Below, piece by piece: positions 1 to 8,961 of a stretch of 64,000 nucleotides of DNA (positions within the stretch are counted from its first letter, which is position 1; each line of letters begins with the position of its first letter). Origin of the DNA: Vreelandella titanicae BH1 (GTDB lineage Bacteria > Pseudomonadota > Gammaproteobacteria > Pseudomonadales > Halomonadaceae); NCBI RefSeq assembly GCF_000336575.1, contig NZ_AOPO01000019.1, forward strand, positions 1 through 64,000, given 5' to 3'. Both the position numbers and the translations under genes were made by a program. Under the pieces are notes generated by a model, which saw only the letters and a list, made by a program, of their open reading frames with translations, was not told the origin of the DNA and did no database searches.

Positions 1-42
1 AGAGAGGCTGCCCATTTTGTCGATTAACAACAACGGTAAAGC

Positions 43-594
43 TTAAGACTCAACGACGCCGCAGGCCATCCGGGTGCCGCCGCCGCCCAGGTGGGGTTCA
101 TCTTTGTAGGTGTCGCCACCTTCATGAATCATCAGGCTGCGCCCCGGCATATCTTCCATGCTTAGGCGAGGGGCTAGAACGGGTAGATTGGCTTCACCCT
201 CTTCATTAACGGTTAGCACCGGCAGATCGCCTAAATGACCTTCGCCATAGGGGCCTTGGTGCGTGCCGGTTTCTTCGGGGTCATAGTGACCACCTGCTGA
301 CAGCGCAGCGGTCATTTCGCCGCTGTCATTCTCGGCAGGGTCGCAGCTGGCGTTCTGGTGGACGTGAAAACCGTAAACACCGGGCTCAAGATCCGTCAGC
401 GAAGGTGTCAGCAGTAAGCCATGATCCGTATGCTCAAGGGATACGGTACCGATTGACTCTTCATTACCCTCGGTGCTGACTTTATGCATCTCGACATCAA
501 GCGTTTCATTGGCTTGTGCCGCTGAGGTGGCGAGCAGCAGCGAGGCGGCAATAGCGGTAAGCGGTGTTGAGAAACGTATAGTTGAATAGCGCAT
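43..594 (-). CDS. sodC: Cu-Zn superoxide dismutase, periplasmic
   Basis: Dismutes superoxide in the periplasm. The 183-residue product has a signal peptide (residues 1-28, ending AQA) and the family landmarks: GFHVH with copper ligands His77 and His79, the disulfide cysteine at 84, the zinc-loop histidines around 103-120 (GGHYDP, GEGHLGD), and a C-terminal GGGGTRMACGV with the second cysteine. The length is normal for bacterial SodC. The ATG follows a GGAG ribosome site by six bases. It lies last behind the peptide-uptake operon but is separated from it by an 82-bp gap with a perfect hairpin, so it may have its own promoter. The mature part is rich in Asp and Glu, as expected for an exported protein of a halophile. 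Confidence 0.95.
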   Translation of the reverse strand: MRYSTIRFSTPLTAIAASLLLATSAAQANETLDVEMHKVSTEGNEESIGTVSLEHTDHGLLLTPSLTDLEPGVYGFHVHQNASCDPAENDSGEMTAALSAGGHYDPEETGTHQGPYGEGHLGDLPVLTVNEEGEANLPVLAPRLSMEDMPGRSLMIHEGGDTYKDEPHLGGGGTRMACGVVES

Positions 595-619
595 GTTGAT
601 CTCCTTCCGAATCCATGGA

Positions 620-636
620 AACGCTGTAGCAGCGTT
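620..636 (-). terminator. Perfect 7-bp hairpin between the peptidase gene and sodC
   Basis: AACGCTG and CAGCGTT are separated by three bases. The hairpin lies after the stop of the upstream M20 peptidase gene and before sodC. On the minus strand it is followed only by a short TTT, so it is a weak terminator or a processing site; as a palindrome it could also be an operator for sodC. Confidence 0.4.
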
Positions 637-675
637 GCTTACTCAAGGTAGTTGGCTAGCAGTTACATTGCCAAT

Positions 676-1848
676 TTAACGTGCCGAAGCAAAGGATACA
701 TCGTGCAAATTCAATAACGTAGCAGCGAGTGCCTGAGTGCGCGGCACCAGTGTGTCCAGCAAACAGTACTCTTCGTCAGTGTGCATTTTTGCACCGACAG
801 GGCCAAGACCGCACAGAGTGGGAATGCCCAGGCTGGCCGTCCAGCCCGCATCAGAACAGCCGCCAGTGAATTCGCCGTCAACAGCAAACCCGATCGCCTT
901 AGCCTGAACCTGATAAAGCTCAAACAGCGCGCTGCTCATACGCGCTTCGAGAGGATAAAATTCAGAGGTTTGTTCTATGATCGCAAGAGTGCCGGGAACG
1001 TCGGGTTCCGCGATAATCGCCTCAATGGCTTTATACAGCTGATCACGCTGGGCAGTGGTTACAAAACGAGTGTCCAACTGTGCCGACGCGAAAGGCGCGA
1101 CGGTATTGCGTGACACGCCTCCGGTGATGGTGCCCACATTGGTGGTGATGCCTGCCTCATAGTCGGTTAACGCATGCAGCTTGATGATTTTTCGAGCGAT
1201 TGTTTCTATCGCGCTGGCGCCATCGGCATGGCTAACGCCCGAGTGGGCGGCCTTGCCAGTGACTTCGATTAAGAAACCAGCGCCCCCTTTGCGGCCCGTC
1301 ACCACATTGCCACTGACCCGCCCTGGCTCGACATTTAAGGCGACGCGTGCCCCCTGGGCGGCCGCTTCGATAAATGCCCGCCCATCCGGCGAGCCAATTT
1401 CCTCATCGGCGGTAAACAGGGCGCGAACGGGTAGGGGGCAGGTGGGCAGGTGGCTTAGCGCACGCATAACAAAGCAGTTCATCACCAGGCCGCTTTTCAT
1501 ATCGGCAACGCCTGGGCCAAAGCCGATATTGTCTTGCTGGGTATAGCCTCGGCCCGCCACCGTACCGGTGGGGAAAACCGTATCCCGGTGGCCCATGAGT
1601 AAGACATGGCCTTGACCCGTTCCCCCCAGATGAGCTTCCAAAATATCGCCTGAGTCAGGGCGCTGGTGGCGTATAACCATGATGCCATCCTGCTCAAGCC
1701 ACTGAGTGATCAGGTCGGCAACCGCATCGGTACCCGCTTTGTCATAGCTGTTGGAGTCGATATTGACCAACGCCTCAAGGCAATCTTGCATCGCCTGCTG
1801 CTGGCCTTCCAGCCACGCGCAAACCTGTTGGGTTAGTTCGTCTTGCAT
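676..1848 (-). CDS. M20 family metallopeptidase, glutamate carboxypeptidase (CPG2)-like
   Basis: A 390-residue cytoplasmic zinc exopeptidase of the M20A type, which removes C-terminal residues (often glutamate) from peptides or folate-like conjugates. Metal and catalytic motifs are intact: GHRDT (His87, Asp89), the bridging Asp116 in GVADMKSG, the general base pair Glu149-Glu150 in TADEEIGSP, Glu174 in NVEPGR, and a late MHTDEE. There is no signal peptide. Its start overlaps the end of the preceding M20 gene by 16 bases, so the two are translationally coupled at the tail of the peptide ABC transporter operon. The context suggests it hydrolyses imported peptides; the exact substrate cannot be read from the sequence. 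Confidence 0.85.
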   Translation of the reverse strand: MQDELTQQVCAWLEGQQQAMQDCLEALVNIDSNSYDKAGTDAVADLITQWLEQDGIMVIRHQRPDSGDILEAHLGGTGQGHVLLMGHRDTVFPTGTVAGRGYTQQDNIGFGPGVADMKSGLVMNCFVMRALSHLPTCPLPVRALFTADEEIGSPDGRAFIEAAAQGARVALNVEPGRVSGNVVTGRKGGAGFLIEVTGKAAHSGVSHADGASAIETIARKIIKLHALTDYEAGITTNVGTITGGVSRNTVAPFASAQLDTRFVTTAQRDQLYKAIEAIIAEPDVPGTLAIIEQTSEFYPLEARMSSALFELYQVQAKAIGFAVDGEFTGGCSDAGWTASLGIPTLCGLGPVGAKMHTDEEYCLLDTLVPRTQALAATLLNLHDVSFASAR

Positions 1849-3254
1849 AAGGCTTTCTCTCTCATGATGTCTGATCCTTGGTCACTCAAATCCCAGAATA
1901 GCCCCGCCATTAAGATCAGTGCCTCTGAAGCGATGCTCCCCAATAGGTGTTCGTCAGGCGCGTGCTGGGAGCAGGAGGGGTAGGAGTGTGGAACCCATAG
2001 CGTGGGTAAGCCCAGGGTTTCGGCAAACACATCGTTGGGTAACGAGCCGCCTAAGTTGGGTAGCAGCGTCGGCGTTTTATAGGTGGAGCGTTGCATAGAG
2101 GCCAACGCCCAGCCCACCCAGGGGTCTTCAGGATCGAGTCGTGTCGCCGCCATTTGCGACATGCGCGCAGCGCTTACCTCAATATCGTGATAGCCGTGTT
2201 GATCCAGGTGATGGCGTAAATGGACTAGAAAATTGTCCTGGTCGCTGCCCACCACATAACGCAGTTGGCAGTGGGCATAGGCCGTTGGCGGAATAGCATT
2301 GGCCGGGGCATCCGGGTTGCCCGCCTTCATGGCGAGTACTTCTAAGGTGTTCCAGCCAAACAGTCGTTCAGCGGGCGATAGTCCTGGCTCACCCCAGTCA
2401 GTGTCGATAGTGGGGGCATTGTCGCCGACGCCGACTTCCAATGCGGCGAGCGCTTTACGCACGGCTTCGGGTATTGGGTCAGGCCGTAGGCCTTGGATTT
2501 GAATAACACCGTTGGCATCCACCAGTGTGGCGAGTGCATTGGCCAGACGCACCGCAGGGTTTTTTAATACGCCACCCCAGTTGCCCGAGTGGTGAGCGCC
2601 TTCACGGGCCTGGAGTTTAAGGTCGAAATTGAAGGAACCCCGTGAACCTAAAAACAGCGTGGGAGCGTCGGCATTCAAACGCGGCCCATCTGAGCCAATA
2701 AACACATCGGCGGCGAGGCGGTCACGGTAGCGGTGGCAGATCTCTTTTAAGCCAGGGGAGCCCGTCTCCTCGCCCATTTCCAGCACCAGCTTAACGTTAT
2801 AGCCCAGGCGCCCGTTGCTCGCTTTCAGCACGCAGCCCAGCGCGGCTAAATTGATGGTGTGCTGGCCTTTGTTATCCGCCATGCCACGCCCGTACCAGCG
2901 ATCCCCTTGCTGGGTGATTTTCCAAGGCGAAAGCCCTTCAGCCCATTGGTCGTCATAGCCGCGGATGACATCGCCATGACCATAAGTTAATACGCTGAAC
3001 GATGCTTCTGGCTCAAGGCGTTCAGCAAGCAGAAACGGCCCAAACCCTTCAGTCGGGTTATCAACAATGTCCCAGCTAAAACCGAGCTGCTCAATATCCG
3101 GAATGATCTGCTCAGTAAGGTAGCGGTGAAGCTCTTCCTGTCTATTCGATTCCTGGCTTTCGCTGCGGATGGCAATGCGCGGGGCAAGCTGGTCATAAAA
3201 ATCGCCGCTGTCAAAGTAAGCTTTGGCATGATCTAAGGCGTGTTGGCGCGTCAT
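1833..3254 (-). CDS. M20 family dipeptidase
   Basis: A 473-residue zinc peptidase of the ArgE/DapE/CndP-like M20 branch. Visible motifs are YGHGD (His93, Asp95), the bridging Asp127 in GMADNKGQ, and Glu162-Glu163 in MGEETGSPG. The chosen ATG has AGGAG six bases upstream; an upstream in-frame extension has no ribosome site and no homology-like content. It lies 38 bp after the second ATPase gene of the peptide transporter and overlaps the next M20 gene. Inference: it cleaves dipeptides brought in by the transporter, with the CPG2-like enzyme acting beside it. Confidence 0.88.
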   Translation of the reverse strand: MTRQHALDHAKAYFDSGDFYDQLAPRIAIRSESQESNRQEELHRYLTEQIIPDIEQLGFSWDIVDNPTEGFGPFLLAERLEPEASFSVLTYGHGDVIRGYDDQWAEGLSPWKITQQGDRWYGRGMADNKGQHTINLAALGCVLKASNGRLGYNVKLVLEMGEETGSPGLKEICHRYRDRLAADVFIGSDGPRLNADAPTLFLGSRGSFNFDLKLQAREGAHHSGNWGGVLKNPAVRLANALATLVDANGVIQIQGLRPDPIPEAVRKALAALEVGVGDNAPTIDTDWGEPGLSPAERLFGWNTLEVLAMKAGNPDAPANAIPPTAYAHCQLRYVVGSDQDNFLVHLRHHLDQHGYHDIEVSAARMSQMAATRLDPEDPWVGWALASMQRSTYKTPTLLPNLGGSLPNDVFAETLGLPTLWVPHSYPSCSQHAPDEHLLGSIASEALILMAGLFWDLSDQGSDIMREKALCKTN

Positions 3255-3292
3255 AGGCACTCCTTTTAACGTTAAATATTGATTACATATGT

Positions 3293-4306
3293 TTAGGCAA
3301 GGTGACAGGCGACACGCGCCTGGCTGCCCTTGCCAAAAGCTTGACCGGAAGCATGCGTAATAGCGCTCAGCTTGGGTGTCTGCTCTGAGCATTGCGGTTG
3401 AGCGATTGGGCAGCGGGGGTGAAAAGCGCAGCCTGAAGGTGGCTGAGTGGGGTCGGGCTGGCCTGCCCCCAGGCCTATGTCGGGCACGCCTAGACCTGGC
3501 TCCGGGGTCAACGCGGAAGCGAGTAGTGCTTGGGTATATGGGTGGCGTGGTGCGGTGAAGATTTGCTCACGGGTACCCTCTTCGACAATCTGGCCTAGAT
3601 ACATGACCGCGAGCCGGTCCGCGAGATGTTCGACCACGGCGAGGTCGTGGCTAATAAACAGGTAGGTAAGGCCAAACTCATCTTTAAGGTCGAGCAGTAG
3701 ATTGAGGATCTGCGCCTGGATCGATACATCCAGCGCGGAAGTGGGTTCGTCACAAATCACCAGATCAGGGCGCATAATTAGCGCTCTGGCAATCGCCACC
3801 CGCTGGCGCTGCCCCCCTGACATTTGCCCAGGGTATTGCTGGGCGGCGCGTTTGGGTAGGCCGACCAGGTCAAGCATCTGATCGACCTTCGCTGCCTGTT
3901 CACGGGGCGTGCCTAGCGCGTGAATACGTAGCGGTAAACCAACGATCTGAGCAATCCGCTGGCGTGGGTTAAGCGACGAATAAGGGTCTTGGAATATCGG
4001 CTGTATATGCCGGGCCAGTGCCTTTTGGTTAGCGTTAACAATCGCTTTGCCATTGATCAGCACATCGCCTGAACTAGGGGGTGTCAGCCCCAGCAGCATC
4101 TTGGCCAAGGTGCTCTTGCCACAGCCTGATTCGCCCACCAGCCCCATCACCTGGCCGCGCGGAACGCGTAGCGATACCTCATTGACTGCTTTTAGGGTTT
4201 GAGGCTTATGTAGCATGCCACCGCCCAGTTTGAACGTTTTAGACAGCGCGCAGAGTTCGAGGGCAAGAGGATCCATACTGTTTGCAGGAGAGGTGGTGTT
4301 TGTCAT
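3293..4306 (-). CDS. Peptide ABC transporter ATP-binding protein (DppF-like)
   Basis: Second of two ATPases energising the dipeptide/oligopeptide importer at the inner membrane. The 337-residue protein has Walker A (GESGCGKST), signature MSGGQRQRV, Walker B (VICDEPTSALD) and the cysteine-bearing C-terminal oligopeptide-transporter segment (CAFHPRCP). The start is set by ATGA overlap with the stop of the DppD-like gene and a GGAGGT site seven bases upstream; a longer in-frame reading upstream lacks support. Expression is therefore coupled to the first ATPase, as expected for a heterodimer. Confidence 0.92.
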   Translation of the reverse strand: MTNTTSPANSMDPLALELCALSKTFKLGGGMLHKPQTLKAVNEVSLRVPRGQVMGLVGESGCGKSTLAKMLLGLTPPSSGDVLINGKAIVNANQKALARHIQPIFQDPYSSLNPRQRIAQIVGLPLRIHALGTPREQAAKVDQMLDLVGLPKRAAQQYPGQMSGGQRQRVAIARALIMRPDLVICDEPTSALDVSIQAQILNLLLDLKDEFGLTYLFISHDLAVVEHLADRLAVMYLGQIVEEGTREQIFTAPRHPYTQALLASALTPEPGLGVPDIGLGAGQPDPTQPPSGCAFHPRCPIAQPQCSEQTPKLSAITHASGQAFGKGSQARVACHLA

Positions 4307-5352
4307 GACGTTACCTCCTGATCGTTTAGTGGCGCTGGGCTGGCTAGCTGATGGGCAAAGTGGCAGCGTGAAAAGTGCTCGCCTGCCACTGCCTGTAAGG
4401 GGGGCGTGGTTCGGCACCGCTCATCCGCTTGATCGCAGCGATTGCAAAAGGCGCAGCCCTCGATTTTGCCTACCAAGCTGGGCACTACGCCTGGGATCGC
4501 CTGCAAACGACTGCCTGGCAGTGTCTTGCCGGGCGTCGGTATGCAGCGCAACAAACCTTGGGTATAGGGATGGCTGGGGGCTTTAAAGAGGGCCTGTGCA
4601 GAGGCGGTTTCAATCACTTCGCCGGCATACATCACGGCGACCCGGTCGGCGATACGCGCAACGACACCCAAGTCGTGGGTGATGAAAATGATCGCCGTGC
4701 CAAACTCCTGCTGTAAGTCGCGTAGCAGGTGCAGAATTTGCGCCTGAATCGTCACATCTAATGCAGTGGTGGGTTCATCGGCAATGATCAAATCGGGCTC
4801 ACACATTAGTGCCATGGCGATCATCACCCGTTGGCGCAGCCCGCCCGAAAGCTGGTGAGGATATTGGCGCATACGCTCTTCGGCGGCGCTGATGCCTACT
4901 CGTTTAAGCAAATAGAGGGCGCGATCGTGGGCCGCTTGACGCGATACCCGCTGGTGGCGGCGCAGGGCTTCGCTGAGCTGATTGCCCAGGGTGTAGGCGG
5001 GGTTGAGGGCGGTCATGGGCTCTTGAAAAATCATCGCCATGCGTGCACCGCGAAGATTGCTGCGCTCGCGTTCAGGCACCGTAAGGAGATCAACGCCGTC
5101 AAAGTTGAGGCAGTCGGCGTTTACCTGCGCCTTGCGCGGCAGTAGGCCCATTAATGCCAGCGAGGTCATGGATTTACCACAGCCTGATTCACCTACAAGA
5201 CAGAGCATTTCTCCACGCTCAACGTGAAAGTCGATACCCCGTACCGCGTGAAGGGTGCCCTTTGCCACGGGCAAGTCGACGCGCAGCTGTTTAACCGTCA
5301 GTAGAGGCGAGCTTGTTGCCGCGGAATGCTCAGCGGTTGATAGATTACTCAT
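4303..5352 (-). CDS. Peptide ABC transporter ATP-binding protein (DppD-like)
   Basis: First ATPase of the importer, 349 residues. Walker A is GESGCGKSM, the signature is LSGGLRQRV, Walker B is IIADEPTTALD, and the C-terminal extension carries the CAFCNRCDQ cysteine motif typical of the Dpp/Opp subfamily (a 4Fe-4S site in the better studied members). The ATG is preceded by GGAGGC and overlaps the end of the permease gene by eight bases. It pairs with the DppF-like ATPase encoded immediately downstream. Confidence 0.92.
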   Translation of the reverse strand: MSNLSTAEHSAATSSPLLTVKQLRVDLPVAKGTLHAVRGIDFHVERGEMLCLVGESGCGKSMTSLALMGLLPRKAQVNADCLNFDGVDLLTVPERERSNLRGARMAMIFQEPMTALNPAYTLGNQLSEALRRHQRVSRQAAHDRALYLLKRVGISAAEERMRQYPHQLSGGLRQRVMIAMALMCEPDLIIADEPTTALDVTIQAQILHLLRDLQQEFGTAIIFITHDLGVVARIADRVAVMYAGEVIETASAQALFKAPSHPYTQGLLRCIPTPGKTLPGSRLQAIPGVVPSLVGKIEGCAFCNRCDQADERCRTTPPLQAVAGEHFSRCHFAHQLASPAPLNDQEVTS

Positions 5353-6256
5353 TGCGGCCTCCCGGTGCGCTGAGATCGCGCAGTCCATCACCCAGCAAGT
5401 TAATCGCCAGCACTAGCATAAACAGCGCACCGCCGGGGATCGTAATCACCCAGGGCTGAAAGAACATATAGGTTTTGCCTTCGGCGATCATTAGCCCCCA
5501 GGAGGGCGAGGGTGGCTGCACACCCATGCCTAGAAATGACAGCGTTGCTTCGAGCAAAATGGCGTTGGCGACCTCAAGGGTGGCGACGACAATCAACGCG
5601 CCTGCAATGTTAGGAAGCACTTCGCGTAGCAGAATGTAGGGCAGAGGGCAGCCCAACGCCTGGGCGGCTTGCACATACTCGGCATCGCGCAGTTGCTGGG
5701 TGGCCGAGCGGGCGACGACCGCGAAACGATCCCATAGCAGCAGGCCTAGCAGTAGCGTAACGGTTAGCATTGATCCGCCGATCAGCGAGGCCATGGCCAG
5801 CGCCACTAACACCACGGGCATGGCCAGGCGGGTGGTCAGCAGGTAACTCACCACCGCATCAACGCGACCACCAAAGTAGCCCGCCAAGACCCCCAGAGTG
5901 GTACCAATCAGGCCGGAAATCAGCGCGACCACCAACCCAATAAACAGCGAAATTCGCGCGCCAAAGATAAGGCGGCTCAGGTAGTCGCGGCCAAGGCGGT
6001 CGGTACCTAAGGGGTGCGTCCAGCTACCGGTGTCGTGCCAAAAAGGCGGCACCATGCGATTAGCGGTGTCCTGTAAGTAGGGATCATGGGGAGCCAGCCA
6101 CGGTGCTAGAAGCGCCACAATCCCCAACGAGGCAATGATTAAGAGGCCGATGGCCAAGCTGCGATTATTGAGCGTGCTGCGCCATAGACGCGTCTGCCAA
6201 GCAGGAGTTAATTGGCTTTGTAGCGCGGTAGCCGATGGGGTAAGAGAGTCTGTCAT
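5345..6256 (-). CDS. Peptide ABC transporter permease (DppC-like)
   Basis: A 303-residue inner-membrane permease. It has the N-terminal cytoplasmic stretch and first membrane helix of the OppC_N type, followed by BPD_transp_1 helices and the coupling motif region (EAANAILLEATLSFLGMG-type segment near residue 235). The start has GGAGAA upstream. It sits 11 bp after the DppB-like gene and overlaps the ATPase gene, consistent with one polycistronic transcript. It forms the channel with the DppB-like partner; substrate specificity comes from the binding protein. Confidence 0.92.
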   Translation of the reverse strand: MTDSLTPSATALQSQLTPAWQTRLWRSTLNNRSLAIGLLIIASLGIVALLAPWLAPHDPYLQDTANRMVPPFWHDTGSWTHPLGTDRLGRDYLSRLIFGARISLFIGLVVALISGLIGTTLGVLAGYFGGRVDAVVSYLLTTRLAMPVVLVALAMASLIGGSMLTVTLLLGLLLWDRFAVVARSATQQLRDAEYVQAAQALGCPLPYILLREVLPNIAGALIVVATLEVANAILLEATLSFLGMGVQPPSPSWGLMIAEGKTYMFFQPWVITIPGGALFMLVLAINLLGDGLRDLSAPGGRNE

Positions 6257-6267
6257 GGTGTTCTCCG

Positions 6268-7185
6268 TTAGCGCGCGCGCAGGCGTGGGTCGAGGGCTGC
6301 GTTGAGAATGTCGGCCAGCAGCGTCAACACGATATAGAACAGCGCAATGATCAGTACGATGGCCTGAACGACCGGATAGTCATTGCGTGAAATAGCGTTC
6401 CACGCCAACTGCCCCAGCCCGCGTAGTGAAAACACGGTTTCGATAACCACTGACCCGCCGAGCATAAACCCGAGCTCCACGGCGGCCAGCGCGACCACCG
6501 GGATCACCGCATTGCGCAAGGCGTGTTTGAAGATCACCGTGCCGGTGCGCAGACCCTTGGCCCGGGCGGTGCGAATGTAGTCTGCCTCCAGTACTTCCAG
6601 CATGCCGCTGCGGGTCAGGCGCATCATGGCGGGGGTGGCGTAATAGCCCAGTGCAACGGCCGGTAGCACAAAGCCTTGCCAGCTATCGCTACCTGCGGCT
6701 GGAAACCATTGCAGCTTGACGGCAAATACGATGATTAGCGTTAAGCCAAACCAGAAGTTCGGCATTGCCTGACCGGTAACCGCAATCGCCATGGCCATAC
6801 GGTCTATCCAGCTGCCACGTTTGAGCGCGGCGACCACACCGAGGGGAATAGACACGCCCAGCGCAATCGCCAAGGCCAATATTCCTAGGGTCATCGTCAC
6901 CGGTAGTCGCTCAACGACTAGATCCATTACCTCGCTTTGGTAGTAATATGAACGCCCAAAGTCGAGCTGCACGGCTCCCCACAGCCAAGTGGTAAATTGC
7001 TGAATCACCGGGCGGTCCAGGCCGTAATCAACGCGGATTTGTTCTACCTGCTCGGCGGTGGCCTCGGGGCCGCCAATGGAGAGCGCCAAGTCACCCGAGA
7101 GCTGCAGCAGACTAAAGCAGAGAACCGAAATAGTCAGAGCGACGCTAAGCGCTATTAGCGTGCGCTTGAAAACAAATGCCCACAT
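6268..7185 (-). CDS. Peptide ABC transporter permease (DppB-like)
   Basis: A 305-residue inner-membrane permease with an N-terminal helix, a periplasmic loop holding the YGLDRPVIQQF-type motif of DppB/OppB proteins, and five further helices with the EAA-type loop (EADYIRTARAKGL near residue 200). The ribosome site AAGGGGTGAT precedes the ATG. It follows the binding-protein gene after a 75-bp gap with a stable hairpin and is the first of four tightly packed transporter genes. Confidence 0.92.
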   Translation of the reverse strand: MWAFVFKRTLIALSVALTISVLCFSLLQLSGDLALSIGGPEATAEQVEQIRVDYGLDRPVIQQFTTWLWGAVQLDFGRSYYYQSEVMDLVVERLPVTMTLGILALAIALGVSIPLGVVAALKRGSWIDRMAMAIAVTGQAMPNFWFGLTLIIVFAVKLQWFPAAGSDSWQGFVLPAVALGYYATPAMMRLTRSGMLEVLEADYIRTARAKGLRTGTVIFKHALRNAVIPVVALAAVELGFMLGGSVVIETVFSLRGLGQLAWNAISRNDYPVVQAIVLIIALFYIVLTLLADILNAALDPRLRAR

Positions 7186-7214
7186 AAAGCATCACCCCTT
7201 CGCTATAGAAGGCT

Positions 7215-7236
7215 AGCCGTGGGAAGAGCCACGGCT
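7215..7236 (-). promoter_or_regulatory. Intergenic hairpin between binding-protein and permease genes
   Basis: AGCCGTGG and CCACGGCT form a perfect 8-bp stem with a 6-base loop. No T-run follows on the transcribed strand. Such hairpins after binding-protein genes usually protect the upstream message or cause partial termination, so that the binding protein is made in excess over the permease; that role is inferred here. Confidence 0.55.
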
Positions 7237-7260
7237 GCCGATAGTTCAAATACCACGCCG

Positions 7261-8778
7261 TTACTTCCAGCTTGCCTCGTAAAAGCGCGGTAGTTCGTCG
7301 GGGTAAGCAGTGAACTCAAGATCAGCGGTGTGGGCGTAGTAGGTGGAGTAGGAAAACAGCGGTGCCCAGTACGCTTGCTCGGAAATGCGGGCGAACGCTT
7401 TTTGGTAGTGCTCTAAGCGCACATCAGGATCTACCGAGGTATCGGCGACTTGTAACCACTCCTGCACCTGGGTGTCCTGCCAGAGATCGTCAATGCCGTC
7501 TGTGAAATAAACGCTGACGAAAGCCGAGACATCGTTAATAGAGAAGGAGCCCCAGGCTTTGAACGACATATCGGTTTGGCCGTTACGCTGGAGCTCCAGC
7601 AACGCGGGGGAGGTCATAAAACGCAGGTTGGCATTAATACCTACGGCGCGTAGGTCGCCAATCATTGCTTCGGCGTAATCCCGTTCACGGTAGGCATGAA
7701 GGTCAATGTCGAAGCCATCGGCGTAACCGGCCTCGGCGAGTAGTTCGCGGGCTTTGTCAGGGTCGTACTCATACTTGATGACGTTCTCTGTTTCACAGCC
7801 GAATTGGGTGGGAAAGCAGGGGGCATAAAGAGGCTGGCTGCCGCCGCGCACCAAATCGTTAGCCAGGCCTTCTCTGTTCATTGCATGATTGATGGCTTGG
7901 CGTACGCGGATGTCATTTAGCGGTGAATCTTCTCGGGCCGCGGCATCCAGGCCGATATAACCGACTCGCATGGTTTCGCCGCCTAGCACGCTAAGCTGTG
8001 GCATAGTGCTTAACGACTCAGCTTGATCCGACGGCACGCGCCAGATCCAATCGACTTGACCGGACATTAATTGCGCCATACGTGAGTCCGCGTCGGCAAT
8101 GGCCTTGAACTCGATATTGGCGATCTCCGGCTGACCAATAGGACTGTCGGCAAAGTAGTCATCAAAGCGCGTTAGGCTAACCCCATCCCCGGGGCGGACG
8201 TTGGTAATCCGGTAAGGGCCGGTACCTACGGGCTCACGACTAAAACCCTCGATACCCACTTCCTGGAAATACTCATCGGGGTAAATCGGCATCGGGCCGG
8301 AAAGGTACTCAAGGGCTGCCGGGAAAGGCTCTTTGAGGTGAATGCGCACTTGGTAGTCATCAAGCTTCTCAACGCTTTCGATCCAGTCAACATTTTGGCG
8401 TGTCACCACTCGCGATTCGGGGGATACCGCGTAGTTGAAGGTGAATGCCACATCGTCAGCGTTGAAGGCTTCGCCGTTGTGAAAGGTCACGCCTTCGCGC
8501 AGCACAAGATCCAGGGTTTTATCATCGGCCCACTCCCATTCGGTTGCCAAGCGCGGCTCGTACTCGTTGGTTTGCGGGTTGCGGTAAATCAGCGTGTCCC
8601 AGGCCAAATGGGCGAGAATAACCCCTTCACGCAGATTGTTATGGTAGGGGCTAACGTTTTCAGGTTCGCTGTCAGAGGCATAGACCAGCGTATCGTTGGC
8701 CTTGCCAGCTAATGCGGGTGTCGCGATGCTGAGTAAAGCAAGTGACGTAACGCAATAAAGAGTTCTCGATGTTTGCAT
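7261..8778 (-). CDS. Peptide ABC transporter substrate-binding protein (SBP family 5)
   Basis: Periplasmic receptor of the peptide importer, 505 residues, with a 24-residue signal peptide ending in ALA. The family-5 layout is clear: the early NPQTNEYEPRLATEW-like segment, a FHNGEAFNADDVAFTF motif near residue 100, and the EPVGTGPYR motif near residue 190. There is no lipobox; Cys9 lies within the hydrophobic signal, not at a cleavage site. GAGGT stands five bases before the ATG. It is the first gene of a seven-gene unit and is read divergently from a LysR regulator. Confidence 0.93.
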   Translation of the reverse strand: MQTSRTLYCVTSLALLSIATPALAGKANDTLVYASDSEPENVSPYHNNLREGVILAHLAWDTLIYRNPQTNEYEPRLATEWEWADDKTLDLVLREGVTFHNGEAFNADDVAFTFNYAVSPESRVVTRQNVDWIESVEKLDDYQVRIHLKEPFPAALEYLSGPMPIYPDEYFQEVGIEGFSREPVGTGPYRITNVRPGDGVSLTRFDDYFADSPIGQPEIANIEFKAIADADSRMAQLMSGQVDWIWRVPSDQAESLSTMPQLSVLGGETMRVGYIGLDAAAREDSPLNDIRVRQAINHAMNREGLANDLVRGGSQPLYAPCFPTQFGCETENVIKYEYDPDKARELLAEAGYADGFDIDLHAYRERDYAEAMIGDLRAVGINANLRFMTSPALLELQRNGQTDMSFKAWGSFSINDVSAFVSVYFTDGIDDLWQDTQVQEWLQVADTSVDPDVRLEHYQKAFARISEQAYWAPLFSYSTYYAHTADLEFTAYPDELPRFYEASWK

Positions 8779-8894
8779 GCCATACCTCGTTTTTTAATAA
8801 GGGAAGGTTATGAGCGTTTGGCGTACTGGCGAGGCTTGTTGTTTTTTAGATGAGCCGCCGCCTTGAATTAAAACTAATCTATTGCTTAGGAGTG

Positions 8895-8946
8895 CCACAA
8901 GTGCAATGTTTAGAACTTATCATTGCCGTTTTGGCAATGTTTGTGG
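8895..8946. promoter_or_regulatory. Probable LysR operator in divergent intergenic region
   Basis: Between the two divergent genes lies the inverted repeat CATTGCC-5 nt-GGCAATG (8921-8939), which contains a T-N11-A core. GCAATGTTT occurs twice in direct orientation (8903-8911 and 8934-8942), and CCACAA (8895-8900) mirrors TTGTGG (8941-8946). This clustering is what a LysR-type recognition plus activation site would look like; binding by the adjacent regulator is inferred. Confidence 0.5.
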
Positions 8947-8961
8947 TGAGGGGGAGCCACT

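Noticed and set aside
1181..1546. Plus-strand open frame opposite the CPG2-like peptidase gene
   Set aside because: It mirrors a strongly conserved coding region, has no ribosome site and shows no family features; many similar antisense frames in this GC-rich window were dismissed likewise.
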